A model generated the notes under the pieces. That model ran no database searches. It saw only the letters and a list, made by a program, of their open reading frames with translations, and was not told the origin of the DNA. Of a stretch of DNA of 64,000 nucleotides, positions 11,378-23,000 are shown piece after piece. Origin of the DNA: Trametes villosa (Eukaryota; Basidiomycota; Agaricomycetes; Polyporales; Polyporaceae); assembly GCA_002964805.2 (NCBI GenBank), contig PUDQ02000098.1:1-64000 (forward strand). The letters are read 5' to 3'. Position numbers and translations under genes: made by a program. Numbering within the stretch: the stretch's first letter is position 1; every line of letters starts with the position of its first letter.

Positions 11378-12855
11378 TTATTCGGCGGGAGGGGGGTAAT
11401 ACCACGACGTCCGGGGTCGGCGCCCGCTGGCGTCCTTGAGCTCATGGTACAGGAGCGAGGTGCGACCTTGGCCGAGGACGACGGAGGTGTGGAGGCTAGG
11501 GCCGCTGCCGAAGATGACCTTGCCGACGTAGGGGGACCATGTGCGAAGAACGTGAAGGGCATTCCAGTGCAGTACTCCGTGCTCTGGGTGAACGCCGCGG
11601 GCCGACTCGTAGAGGTGAGACGGAAGCACCCAGGCCACTGTCAGGCTTGCTTGTCTGCTGTACTTGACAGGCGGCTTCGGGATGTGGTACCACCCCATGG
11701 CGCCAACCTGAGAGAACGAACCGATTAGACACGGCCAGCGTGAGTAGGGTGTAACGGGGCAAATGAAACGCACCATGCTTCCCGTGACGTGGTATGTCTG
11801 CAGGTACTCCAAGCTCGGGAAGCGCTCCAGGAAGTATTGCAGCGACATCAGATCCCGAGGACCAGTGATTCCGATATGACCCAAGTGAAGGCGGCGCAGA
11901 CAGCGCCCAAGGCTGCTCGCTATCCTGCCGAGCTCTTCACGGCTACACGAGATAAGGTGGAGGTCCGTCGTCGTCGAGGAAAAACTGAAGTAGCGCACAT
12001 ATGGGCCATCGCATCCCAGTCTCTGTAGCGACGGTAGGTGGATAACTTGGGGTGTGGTGTAAGAGCTCAGACAGTCATGACGGAGGGAGAGGAGGGACAT
12101 TTCTACGAGAGAAGGGTGTCGCCGAATGAACTCGAGGAGCTGGGGAGAGCCGTAGAGCGACGTGCGAAAGGTAGAGAGCCCGGGAAAGCGGGCGTCCAGA
12201 AGCCTGCTCTGTGTGAGCGTCCTCCCCAAGTTGAACTCCGGGATGTCAAGGGATAGTGACTCGAGATTGTGGAAAGACGAGAGGGCGGCGGCCAAGCTCT
12301 GAGCAACCTTAGGGCCTGGATCGACCTGGATCCGAAGGTCTAAGCGGCGAACCCTCCCTGCGAAACTTTGGGACATAGCCGCAGTGTCGCACAAGGAAAT
12401 GAGCCCCTCGGACGTGTCGACCATCGCCTCGCGGCGAGCAAGGCTTTGTTCGACGAGGTTCCGTAGGCCGCGACACACGAGGGCTACACTCATGAGGTGC
12501 TGCCGGATGTCTATGTAGTCGAGGATTTGCTCCCAGAGTTCTATGGGAAGGTCAATCGAAGGCCTGTGAATGACGTCTGAGCCGCCGGATGTTGTGGAGG
12601 GAGGGCGCCCTGGAATGATGTTCAAGGCTTGATCGTTTCTGGTGTAAACGCATACTCACCTTTCGCGTCCAAGCGAGTCAAGCCGAGGATGGATATGTGG
12701 TGTACCCAGGAAGTCCTTATCAGCGGCTTCCCTGGGTTCTCCTTTTCCCTCCTCCCATCTCGAGAGTGCTTCCACGCCATCACACGCTTCAGCGCGTTTG
12801 GCATGAATGTCGTTGGAGGGGTCGGGCGGCAGTCACCCCCAGCGAGCGCGTGCAT
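11378..12855 (-). CDS. F-box/LRR-like protein, about 453 aa
   Basis: Predicted F-box protein, a substrate adaptor of SCF ubiquitin ligases. Exons are 12855-12660, 12609-11774 and 11707-11378; the 50 and 66 nt introns keep frame. The F-box starts near 12543 with Leu-Pro-Ile-Glu-Leu-Trp-Glu-Gln-Ile-Leu, followed by Val-Cys-Arg-Gly-Leu. It is followed by irregular leucine-rich segments (for example Leu-Glu-Ser-Leu-Ser-Leu-Asp-Ile and Leu-Arg-Arg-Leu-His-Leu) typical of Agaricomycete F-box proteins. The C-terminal Trp/Tyr-rich part is a feature of this class, not a known domain. The start is uncertain: ATGs at 12855, 12804 and 12780 all lie in frame ahead of the first intron. This gene differs from the array at 30-43 kb in exon plan and sequence. 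Confidence 0.8.
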
Positions 12856-14174
12856 GGGACAGATCTGACGGTGGTGGTAGGAGACGAGCATCGTTCGACA
12901 GTGCGAGGGCGTTTTGAGAGGCCGCAGACGTGCGCAGAAGAGCTTCGGTATCTGCCAGCTGTCAAACTCTAAGAACCTGCGCCGCTGCTTCTTGGGCGCT
13001 GTTCAGCGTATTTCTGTGGGCGCCGTACCTGGTCTCGGCATCAGGGTGGATGTCTTCTCCTCAGTTGAGCTACAACCTCTAACAACGGAAGCAGTGTCGT
13101 AGGAGGACTCACTTAATAAAAAGAAGGGTTGAAACGTTTGTTGAAATTGGCAGCGGAGTCGCCACCTGAATCCCGACGCTCTGAAACGACCGCCGTGAGG
13201 TAAACGGTCTTGTGCGGACCACACATATCCAACCCATTCGTATCGGATTACGGGTTTGCGTGATACTGAGGCTAGGCTATCAACTTGCTGCATCCCTCGC
13301 GGCAGGGGCGAGGTTGCGTGGCGGTGCGAGGACAAGCCGCTCGCCGGGCACCTCGGGCGCGCGTCAAGTGCGGGCGTCTCGGGCCGTCGAGTGCCTGCCA
13401 ACCACCCGACGGACACTGCGCACGCCGTGTGGGCCCACGACATCGTGAGCTGTGCCGAACCGAAGACAGGAGGTTCATGCTGTGCATGATCATTCACAGG
13501 ACGAGAGGAGTCTATGATACATGGCCCGCCCACAGCAGGGTTGGGGCGTCGTGATATAGAGTCGGGGACGAAACGTGCCAGAACGTGCAAAAAACGAGCG
13601 AAAGCTATGTGCAGAAAGCAAAAATCAGAGCAAATGGAAGCGAGGGGGGAGAAAGGGGATGAAACATGAAAGGTGACAGATGGAGAATGACGTGAGGGTA
13701 TAACTATAGCAAAAAAAGTCGTAAGGGTCGGAGAGACTGGGTGGGCCGCCGTATGTGGCAATTGCGGTCGGGCGGAGGGACCGAAGGCGTCGCTGAAAGA
13801 GTTTGGTTCGCAGAAAAGGTCGGTGCTTTTGAGACGTTAGGTGTCGCGGGAGGAAAGGTTCGGCCGGAGGCCAGGTTTCGCTGGAGGAGGTGGCGCGGGG
13901 AAGGCGTCGCGGAGAAGGTGTCGCGAAAGAGGTGCCACAGGAGAGGAGGTATCGCGGATAGGTGTCGCAAGAGAAGGGAGGGGACATCGGCGGACGTAGG
14001 GCGGAATGGATGAAGTGTCGCCAGGTGCAGATAGTAGTCGTAACGAATGTCGCCGGAAAGGTCGCTTAGAAGAGCCATGAGTACGAAGCCAGAGAGTGTG
14101 CGTGGGTTCGAGCCGGCGTCGGTCGAATAGACGAAGAGTAGAACGCGGCCGAGGTCCGAAGGAGCACGAAGTGA
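12856..14174. other. intergenic with GTCGC-box cluster
   Basis: No supported gene. A purine-rich stretch at 13780-14030 carries repeated boxes of the form G-G-N-G-T-C-G-C, giving low-complexity frames on both strands. The part nearest 12856 is probably the promoter of the F-box gene. Confidence 0.4.
13782..14030. repeat. degenerate ggtgtcgc box cluster
   Basis: At least seven copies of ggtgtcgc, ggcgtcgc or ggtatcgc, each usually followed by purines, are spread over about 250 bases. The spacing is irregular, so this is not a clean tandem repeat. A similar gtggtgtcgcc box occurs near 15481-15495, just upstream of the next gene's ATG. Function unknown. Confidence 0.5.
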
Positions 14175-15445
14175 CTAGGCGTGCATCTGCGGGTTCTTGT
14201 CGCCGACCGTGCCAGACTCGACGATGTACGCCCGGCCGGACTGCTTGATGTCGGGGCTGACATATGGCGCGTACGGCTCGGGGTACCTAATCCCATAGTA
14301 AGTGCACTCAGCGTGTACCCTGCATTGTCAGTCCCGTCAGCACCTCTACAGCCATCGCACAGTACCATAACCACAGATAGACAGAGCACTCACTCGGCCT
14401 CACAGAGGTACTTGAGCAGCTTGCGCCGCAGCGGCCTAGCAGGGGCCTTCCCCCGCTTCTGCAACTGCGCAAGCGTACACCCGCCGGTCGCCGCCGCGTC
14501 GAGGCGCGTCGCGCCGATCTCCTCGAAGGCAGCGCGCCGCGCCAGCCACGCCTCGAAGGCCTCCTGTTCCTCAGGGGTGCGCGCGTTCACGGCACGCCTG
14601 GGGCCGCGCGGGCCGTCCTCGTCGGTGGGAGACTCTACAACGAGCTGCTCGTCGTGCAGGATCTCAGCGACGGCGGACTGGATGTGGCGCTCTGCAGAGA
14701 TGCGCGAGGTCAGTTGGATGGCTGGAGGGGAGGGGAGGGGGCGGAAGACGGACCTTGCCGGATGTGACCAGCGACGCAGGAGACGAAGAGCTCGGCCGTC
14801 TCAGCGTCGCTGTCGTCGGCGTCCTCTACGGCGCGGTTGAGCTGGGCGAGAAAGGCGGGGAGGCCAGACCCCGAGGCGCGTCCCCTGTTGGCGAACGCGA
14901 GGAAGCGGCGCATGGTGTCGTCGTCGTCATCGCTAGCCGCTTCCTCCTCACCATCTGCAGGATGTGCGTTGTTGGGTTAGTCATGGGAAATTCTATCGGA
15001 GGGAAGGAGACATACCGTCCTGTGCCTCCTCATCCGAGCTCGCGCAATCGTCCGTAGTTTCTCCGACAGAGATGTGGCTAAGGCCTGCCGCAATGCATCA
15101 GCGCCCATCGAGATAAATGGAAACATGAGTACAGACCTTCGGCGATCTCCTCCACCGCGTCAATGTCGATGGGCGGGGCTAGAGTTAGGAAGCCATCCTC
15201 TACAGCTACGGGCGCGGGAAAGGGGGTTGAGGATGAAGGCGGCGCAGGATGCCGCGCCGCAGCAGATAGGAGAGCCACCTACCGTCCTCGCCCTCGGGCT
15301 CCTCCGAGTCCAGGCCCACCGGCGCGGTATTCTCGTCGGCCGGTGTGGTGGCTTCGGCCCAAGCGTCGCTATCTTTAACCTCGTCGTGCTGCGCGAGCGC
15401 AGGCTGGGTGACAGGAACGGTGGTGAAAGGAACGCGCGAAGGCAT
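14175..15445 (-). CDS. acidic orphan protein, 301 aa, six exons
   Basis: Family not recognised. Exons are 15445-15283, 15199-15137, 15084-15016, 14954-14754, 14691-14394 and 14286-14175. The first four introns are all phase 1, the last phase 2, and the total of 906 nt gives 301 residues. Exons 1-4 encode a strongly acidic Glu/Asp/Ser region, including a run of five Asp near residue 106. The fifth exon has a Glu/Ala/Arg-rich helical region followed by a basic segment ending Lys-Tyr-Leu-Cys-Glu-Ala-Glu. The last exon encodes a Tyr/Pro motif (Tyr-Pro-Glu-Pro-Tyr-Ala-Pro-Tyr). No enzyme motif is visible. An acidic N-terminus with a basic helical region would suit a chromatin or nucleolar protein, but that is only a guess. 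Confidence 0.65.
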
Positions 15446-17191
15446 TGTCGCAAGAATAGCGGGGAGAATGGAGTGTCGGAGGGGTGGTGTCGCCGTGGGG
15501 TATGGGGTCGTAAGAGGAGGGAGGACAAGGGAGGGGAAGCCCGAGTCAACCAAGCGCAACGGAGAGCGGCACGAGGAGAAGCCAGCCTGCACTGGCGCGG
15601 CGCATATATGGCCTCCCGCCCGTGCGAATATCCCGCTCGCGCCCTAAGCGAGAACCTTACAGTGCGCCCCCGCCGTTCAACAACCAACGGGCAGCGGCAC
15701 GTGAGGGCGCACGGCGCACGCTGATTCGCTGGCCAGGAGAGCCTGGGCCGCCGGAGAGGACAATGGTCACGAAGGCGTGACATGCTGTTCTGCTTCTCGG
15801 CGGTTGTTTGTGGCTAGTTGGCAGCGGCTTCCGAAACTAACAAGCGCAAACAACGGTTCTCCTCCCCGCGCCCCGGCACAAAAATTCAGTAGCAACGAAG
15901 CACCGAAAGCAGCGAACTCAGCTGCATATACGACAGCCCGGGCGCCCTAGCATAGAGCGAAGAGTAGGGACTTTACGAGAGTCGACAGAGGCGTCGTCCA
16001 GGTAAGCGCCCACGTCCCTGTAAGCGAAGTCCTATTGTCAGCCGTTTTCATCCGCATCCCAGAAATTAGAACATTCGTTCTGCTGGTATGTCTCACCTCC
16101 CTGGCTAATCCGACCACTTATCGATTGATGAAATTCAGCGACCCAATCCGATAGGCTTTCCTTGCATAAGCAAGCTCGGCGGTCGGGCTATAGGCACTGG
16201 GTGAGAGCGTTTGAGCCTCCATAGGAGTCTAGCGCCGTCGCCTAGGTAGTAGCCAGCCAATGCTCCCAGTGTATCAGAGAATGCGCGCGTGGTTGGAGTC
16301 AAAAACCAGAGAGCGTCCAGTAGCAGAGAATCAGAACTTCTGTCCATCCTGGTTGCTGGAATAGTTCGCATTTCCCTGTGCTTCGAAGTGAGTTTATGTA
16401 GGGCAGGCTCGTCGCTACACGCACTCGAGTCTATGAACGTCGTCGCCTCCGCGAAGTCTACGCCTTCGCACCAATGAACGACATGCATACCCTCCTCACA
16501 AACACACACTCGGGAAAACGGGATATTGAACTCGTACAGCGACGGCGACATTCGGAAGGAAGTACTACTAACAGAACAAAAAACGGAGCGGAGAAATCGT
16601 ATCAAACTCGAACAGTATCGGGGGGCACCAAGAGCTTGTACTGTATGTGTGTGCACGTCCGGGGCCCGTCGTACGCCTGTATCACACCCCTGCCCTCTTC
16701 GAGCGCACGGCGGCTCTATCTACACCTGATGTACATTAAATATCTGTAGGCGCACGCGGGTCCGGGCGACAGCAGCAAATTACACGGCCGGCGCGCGCGC
16801 GGGCAGGCCTCTGTCCGTGGGGCGGGGCGCGCCGCACCAGCCAAATCGTATCGTATCGTACGTCTCGTCTCGTATCGTATCACAGCAGAGCGAAGCAAAT
16901 CCTATGTCGACGCGCACGCGCGCGCGGAGGCCTGCGCGCGTGCGGTCCTGCTATCAGTCGGTCGTATCCTCCGTGTCCGCAGTCATACCCCCCGTGTTTT
17001 GCACAGGACGCCGCGGCGTGGCCGACCGTCGTCCATGGCCGCGCGTCGAAAAATGCGTGTGGAGAGGACCCGGGCACAGGGCCCGAGCGCGTGGAGGGGC
17101 GGGGCGCTCGCGCGCCGGACACCGGCGAGCATGCGAGCCACGGGAATGTGGGAGGCTGCACGCCGGGTACGTCGGGCCTCGCCCTCACCGC
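15446..17191. other. intergenic, 1.7 kb
   Basis: Contains the promoter side of the acidic protein gene and the 3' flank of the transcription factor. A minus-strand open frame at 16569-16135 starts Met-Ser-Pro-Ser-Leu-Tyr-Glu-Phe and runs 144 codons, but has no splice partner or motif, so I do not call it a gene. Near 16849-16880 there is a tcgta/tctcg microsatellite. Confidence 0.35.
16849..16880. repeat. cgtat/cgtct pentanucleotide microsatellite
   Basis: Imperfect array of cgtat and cgtct units between the 3' end of the transcription factor gene and unannotated sequence. Function not apparent. Confidence 0.7.
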
Positions 17192-20089
17192 TCAGCCCTG
17201 AGTGGGCAGGCTCATCCGCCGCGCTTCGCTGAGGCCCCCGGAGTGCATTCCGGGGGCGCCCATCGGCATGCGCGAGGCGGGCTCGTCGTCGTCTTCATCC
17301 TCCTCAGGGACCGCGTCGTCCTCGTCCTCCTCGTCGTGGTCCCAACCCGCGGGCCCGAGTAAGGCGCGCTTCGCGTTGTCGGGGCCGAGCGTCTGCGACG
17401 CGATGCGCTTGAAGGACGGCCGGTAAGCAGACGCGCCGTACGGGTCCTGCAGGTGCTGAGGGGGAGAGTGGGAGTGGGGAACGCCATCGGACGTCGAGGG
17501 GCGCTCGCCGCCGAACGCGTGCGCGAGCGAAGAGCTCGCCTGGCTCGTGTTCGCCGTGCTCGCGTTGGACGGCAAGGAGAGTCCGGACCCGCTGCTGCCC
17601 GTCGTGCCCGCGCTCGAGCTCGACGCGGGGCGGTTGAGCAGCTCCGAGATCTTGCTGCCGCCGCCCTGGATCTCGTCGTGGCCCTGGTTCGAGGACGACG
17701 AGCCGCTGTAGGTCGCGTGGGGGACGACGGGGCTCATGCTCTTGCTCTTGCCCATCGCGTTGGGCGGCGCGGGGTGGGTCGTGGTGGAGCTCTTGCGCTT
17801 CGGGACGAGGTTGAGCTGCATCGGCGCCTTGCGCGCGAGCACCGCCTGCTCGTAGCTCTTGAGGTCCTCCGCGTCGCCGTGGAGAGTGGTGCGGACCGTC
17901 GAGTTGTATGCGCCGGTGACGCCGCTGGGGCCCGCTTGCTGTGCTTGAGAGTGCGCCCCGTTCCCGTCGTAGTGCTCCTGGCTGCGGTTGTAGACACTGC
18001 CGAGGCGCTCGTCTGCGAAGAGCGGTGGTGTCTTCATGCTCGGCAAGCTGGAGACGCGCGAATGCCTCCTAGAGGGGCTCGGCCTTCCGCCCTGGGTGGC
18101 GATGGCGTGTCCTAGTTGCGCTCCGGGACCCGTCGGGGTCTGTAGGGGGAACATGAGCCCGCCGGCGTTCGGACCCGTCAACGGCGTGCGAAGGTACTGC
18201 TTCCAGAAGTCGCGCATCTCCTTGCTCTCCAACGCCTCGCGGCCGCCCGCGCTCTTCAGCTGCGCGAGGAGGTCCTGCGTGGGAGTCGCGAGCGACAGCC
18301 CCGTGGGGTTGTTCGCGCCATTCGGCGTCAGCCCCGAGAAGAAGGGCGCGCCGTCGCTGGCGAGGCCTGCGAGCACGTTGGGGTCATCGAGGCTCATGAG
18401 GCCGAATGCACTCGAGAACCCGCCTTCGCCCTCATGGGCATTCTGGCTCTGACTCTGTCCGTTCTGTCCCTGCTCAGAGGAGTACCGCTGGGACTGCTCG
18501 TAACCCTCCTTGCCAAAATCCGCCTTCGTGCGCAGGTTGTTGAACCCCGGCAGGGGAAGATGGACTGAGCTCGAGTTGGCGCTGCTGGGGATCGAATGGC
18601 TCGGCGCGGAGCTCGTGCTGCCCGTGTCGCTTCCGAAGTCCTCTCCGGAGTTGCTCAGGTCTTCAGAGCGCGAGTGACCGTGATGAGAGTGCGACGCCTG
18701 AGAGTGATGTGGCGGGTACAGCGAAGTGGCAGGGGGGAGTGTGGAGTGGTGGTAGTTCGCTGGAGCAGCGCTTTCATACGATGAAGACGTCGAAGCTGCT
18801 GGCGGGTGGGACTGGAGCGAGGGCTCGCCCCCGGTCGCGTATGGGGGCGAAACCGAGGGATGGCCCTGAGTTCGAGGAGCGTACTGCGACTCGTACTCTT
18901 TCTGGCGCTGGTAAGCGTTCTGCGCGAGAGGAGGATCCCATTGGCTTGGAGGCGGGAGGTTGTATCGGCTGTACTGACCGTCCTGGGCGCCGGCAGCGGC
19001 GTACAAACCAGGAAGCGCCGCACTGGCATCGGCGCTAGGCGCCGGTTGAGCGATACCGAGGTTGCTGTTGTGGAGGAGGTTGGCGCGGTTGATGAGCTCG
19101 GCCTGTGCACGATATCGCGCCAAGGCATCTGGATCGTTCTCGAGAGCCTCGCGTGTATGCGCAGGCAGCATTCCGCCCGCTAGCGACTCCGCAGGCGCGA
19201 GCGCGGTGGCAAGAGGGGGAAGGGATGCATACTCCTGGGGATAGAGGGACTGCTGCTGCAGTGCGTACTGATGGGCTGCAGGTCCTGCCGCATATAGCGC
19301 GGACAGGTTCATCGTACCGGGGGGAGGGGCGAGAAGGAACTCGTCGGGGAGGCGGGGCGCACCGAGGGAGATGGAATGGCGGCCAGGGATGGTCTGGGGA
19401 ATCGCCGGGGGCGCCGGGTGACCCGGGCCTGCCGGAGCTGTCTGACGATGGAACTTGACGTACGTGCAGCGGCACTTGCGTTGAACGCATTTCGCTGGTG
19501 AGAGAAGGATGGTCAGGTGAGCCGGATGGCATCAGCGTCACATTAGACTCACTGCAGGGGTTTGCTCCATCACAGGGAAGACTCGACGTCACACACTGGT
19601 CGCAGGCCTGCTTGGACGTTGTCGCCCTCGACGCGGCCGCAGTGCCTTTCCGTCTCGATGGGGCAGTAGTCGTGGGTGGTTTCTCAGACGCGTGGCACTT
19701 GTTGATATGCCTCGACAGCAAGTCGCTGCACACAGACCCATCAGTTGGAGCTCGAGGACGGAGAGCGACAGAGCCACTGGGCGCGGCGTATGGAGACTCA
19801 CCTCCTAGCAAATTGATCGCCGCAGTGTTGGCACTTGTAGGGACGATCTCCGGTGTCTGGCGAACGGATGTTGGTTAGCGAGGGCGGGGGAATCGAGGAG
19901 CGGGAGTGGAACGCTCCACCGGGTAGGGGCGGGCGCTGGAGAGAAGCCACTTACGGGAGCGCATGTGGCGGGCGACATGCTGGGGCCTTGTAAAAGTGGA
20001 TTGGCAGACGGGACACTGGGGCGCACGGTGAGCAGGGCCCCCGCGACGGGGGGGCGGGGGGCGGGACGCACCTTGTGGTCGCCGGCCAT
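17192..20089 (-). CDS. transcription factor, two C2H2 fingers plus Zn2Cys6
   Basis: Predicted sequence-specific nuclear DNA-binding protein, 869 residues. Exons are 20089-20072, 20015-19955, 19856-19802, 19725-19553 and 19494-17192; all phases match. Finger 1 is C7-x2-C10-x12-H23-x3-H27, and finger 2 is C35-x2-C38-x12-H51-x4-H56, joined by a Thr-Gly-Asp-Arg-Pro-Tyr-Lys linker that is close to the classical one. A fungal binuclear cluster follows at C86-x2-C89-x6-C96-x5-C102-x2-C105-x6-C112, with all six cysteines present. The remaining 750 residues are Ser/Gln/Pro-rich with no clear domain, ending in an acidic stretch near 17280-17340. C2H2 plus Zn2Cys6 combinations are known in fungi. The target genes cannot be inferred. 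Introns fall inside the zinc modules, splitting finger 1 from finger 2 and the fourth cysteine from the fifth. Confidence 0.9.
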
Positions 20090-23000
20090 GGTGGTGAGGG
20101 CGGGGACGGAGACTGGGACGGTGAGGGGGGAGTTGGTGGAAGAAAGGTAAGAGCCGGGTATGCGTTGTTTGACCTCTTGATTCCGCGCATGAGCCTTGGA
20201 ATTGTCACATTAATCACCCGTGGGACAGTGACGTCAGGCTTCTCACACCGCCCTCAACGCTCTTTCCCTCTTCCCATCCCTCGTCCCCTCGTCTATCCCT
20301 GCCACACAGCCGCTCGCCTAGCGCAGACCAATCTCATGTTTTGCTCGCCTGAACATCGGCCCCGGGGATGGGGATCAGCACGGGGCAGGGGAAGGGCTCG
20401 CGGGCGACGAAGGCGGACAGGTGCAGGCGGGTGGAGCTTAGAGACGTTGTGGAGCGACATACGTCATTTGCATTTTCTTCCAGATCTTGCCGGAGATCCA
20501 GCCGCGTCACCGTTTCCTTCTCCCAAGCGCCGGTCCCGACTCGCCTAGGCGCGCGTCCGAGCGCGATGCTCAACCGCTCGTGCGCCGCGTCGAGACGCGC
20601 CACGTCCACCTCTCCATTCCACCGTCCGCGGAAACGCTGGCTATCTGCTGCCGCAGGCCGACGCAAATCAGCCGCGAAAAAGACGTCCGCTAGGAGTGCT
20701 GCGGAGCGCGCAAAAGGGTACACGGCTATTTATGCACGGACCCTTGTCTTGCGCGACATTCCGCCCGTGCGCGTGAGATGGAAGATGCGGTGAACCCCCC
20801 AAACGGATGCGTGGACGAGAAGACTGACGTCTGCATAGCAACCGAGGACGTGAACACCCCCGTTCCGTCCTCCATCAACACTCGTACCGTCCGCAGCAAG
20901 TCGTTCATCATCGTCGTGCACGTCGTGTCCTCCCGCGTCCATCATCGCGGTCTTGCCTCGGTGTCTGTTTTTGTCGGCCTATCTTCGTCAGGCTGTCCGC
21001 GCGCGCCTTCCAGAGGCGTCCGATCGTTCCCCCGGATCGGTCGTGTATGCCAAGTCGACTCCCCGGTTGATACAGTGTGCTCTCCGGCGTCCCCAAGGAT
21101 CACTGCACACAGATAGCAGATGTACGTGACCACTCCCCTTGATTGGCTGCGTGTGGCTTAGCCGCACCCCGAAGATTACCTCGCTGAATTCAGACGTTCT
21201 CTCGGGCACGCGGGCCATGCAAGCGGACTGCACCCTTGCAACTTGCGCGCGCATAAAGTTCGCACCCTCGATGCGAGCTGATAGCATCAGATCCCCACTG
21301 TCCGGACGCACTGTACTTACCCCGCGTGGCCCGTCCGTCATCGTCGCGAACGGGCAGCGCTGGGCAGCGGCAGCCACTCACAAGCCAGGATGCCCGTGAC
21401 GCCTCCTGGTGTCACGCATTTGCATCAATGTGGTCTTAGGCGTTCCTGATTGGCGGACAGGGGTAGCCGTGACGGTGACGTCGCCCATCTTTATCTTCTG
21501 GCGACGCATCGACGCTGATTGGCTCGAACCCGCAGATGACGTCGGTGCGCAAAACTGGTGGCAAGAACGCCGAGGCCGGCGGGAATGCTTTTGTATCTCG
21601 TCCGGCACACGCAAGAGTCTCGGCCGATCTGCGCGAGGGGAAGTACTTCTGCACTCAAGTTTGTAGAAGTTTGTTCGCGAGCTGTGCGCGGTCTGGGCAG
21701 GAGAGGTCGGGCTCGAACAGCGGACGACAACCAATCCGGAGTCGAATGACGTCGACGCGAGCTTCACACCTCTAGCCTATTACCACCGCGCGCTTCTCAT
21801 CTTTCTTAGGCGCGTGTACAAAGAGGGAACTAACCTTGTTAGTCTCTGTCTGCCCAATCTCTTCGACGCCGCCGCCTACGCCGCTTCCCCCAGCACGCGG
21901 TCGCTGGTCATCTGCACCGCTAGAAGACCCCCGATATGTTCTCGTCGACGTGACGACCACCCCGGACTCGACATCCCGCGTCCCGCGCACCCGCCCGACG
22001 CGGACACGCGCACTCCGGGGTGGTCAACGATCAGTACCCCGACATAGCGCTTTTGATTCCGGGGACCCTCGTCCACATCCGCACCAACCTTCTCGCGCGA
22101 AGCCGTTCATTAGCGTGCGCAGCACCTCCCTGGCGTTCAATATACCGACGCTGATCCGCCCGCTCCGCGCGCGCGACAGCTCCTCCACCGCTGTATGTAC
22201 GCACACACTCTCCACCCGCACCCAAAATACACTCAGCGTTTTGGCCGCGACAGCGCGGGCGGGCAGCTTCCAGCTTCGCGCACCCACCCACACAACCTTG
22301 CGTGACAGGGCCCGGCGCGCGGCGCGTGAGCCTGGTCAACAGGTGTCCACGGCGGCTCGTCCCCGTGCTTCTCGCATGCAAACCGCGCCCTTCGCGCTCC
22401 CGCGCTCGGTGCACGCCCCCTCCGGGCCCGGAGCGCGTTCCCAGCCCCCGCAGCTGCACACTCGGGCCCTGTCTGCCCGGTCGCTGTACGCTGCCCTTCT
22501 GCTCGCGTCCCGCGCTGGAGTTATCGCTGGCGTACACCCGCGCACACGCTTCCGGGTTCCATTTCGGAGGGAGCCGTTTGGTAGGGTGGTTCGGCAACCC
22601 GCGCGTGCTCGTCGCACGCCCCGCTCTACCGGCGACGCGACCTTCCCGTCTGCGAGGCGTGCGCGTGCGCGTCCGGCAGGCTTCCTCCAGGCGATAGGAA
22701 GCTGTTGCGGCACGGGCTTCTGTCCTGACGTCATCCGCTCGCGCGCTCGTACTTCTCGTGGCGCGCTGGTCACCCGCGTCCGTCGCCGAATAGGCGTGTA
22801 GCCATTATATGGCCGCGCAGGACGTGGCGAACTCGAGGTACGCATGTGACTCGCATTGATCAATCACGTAGAGCTCACTTGAGCCGCTATATGTTTTTAG
22901 ATGTGTATCCCAACGCCCGCAGACCGCAATTCAGAGTACGAAGATGCGGTGCTTTCCCGCGCTCGCGTCCTTCGCCCTCGACGTCAATACACAGACGCGA

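Noticed and set aside
14100..14130. gttcgagcc resembling a tRNA T-loop
   Set aside because: No matching acceptor stem, D-arm or anticodon arm around it.
16135..16569. 144-codon minus-strand frame downstream of the transcription factor
   Set aside because: No splice partner, motif or conserved neighbour; could be real but cannot be supported from sequence alone.
17453..18452. Plus-strand frames opposite the transcription factor gene
   Set aside because: They are antisense shadows of the large Ser/Gln-rich exon, which has zinc-finger exons spliced to it on the minus strand.
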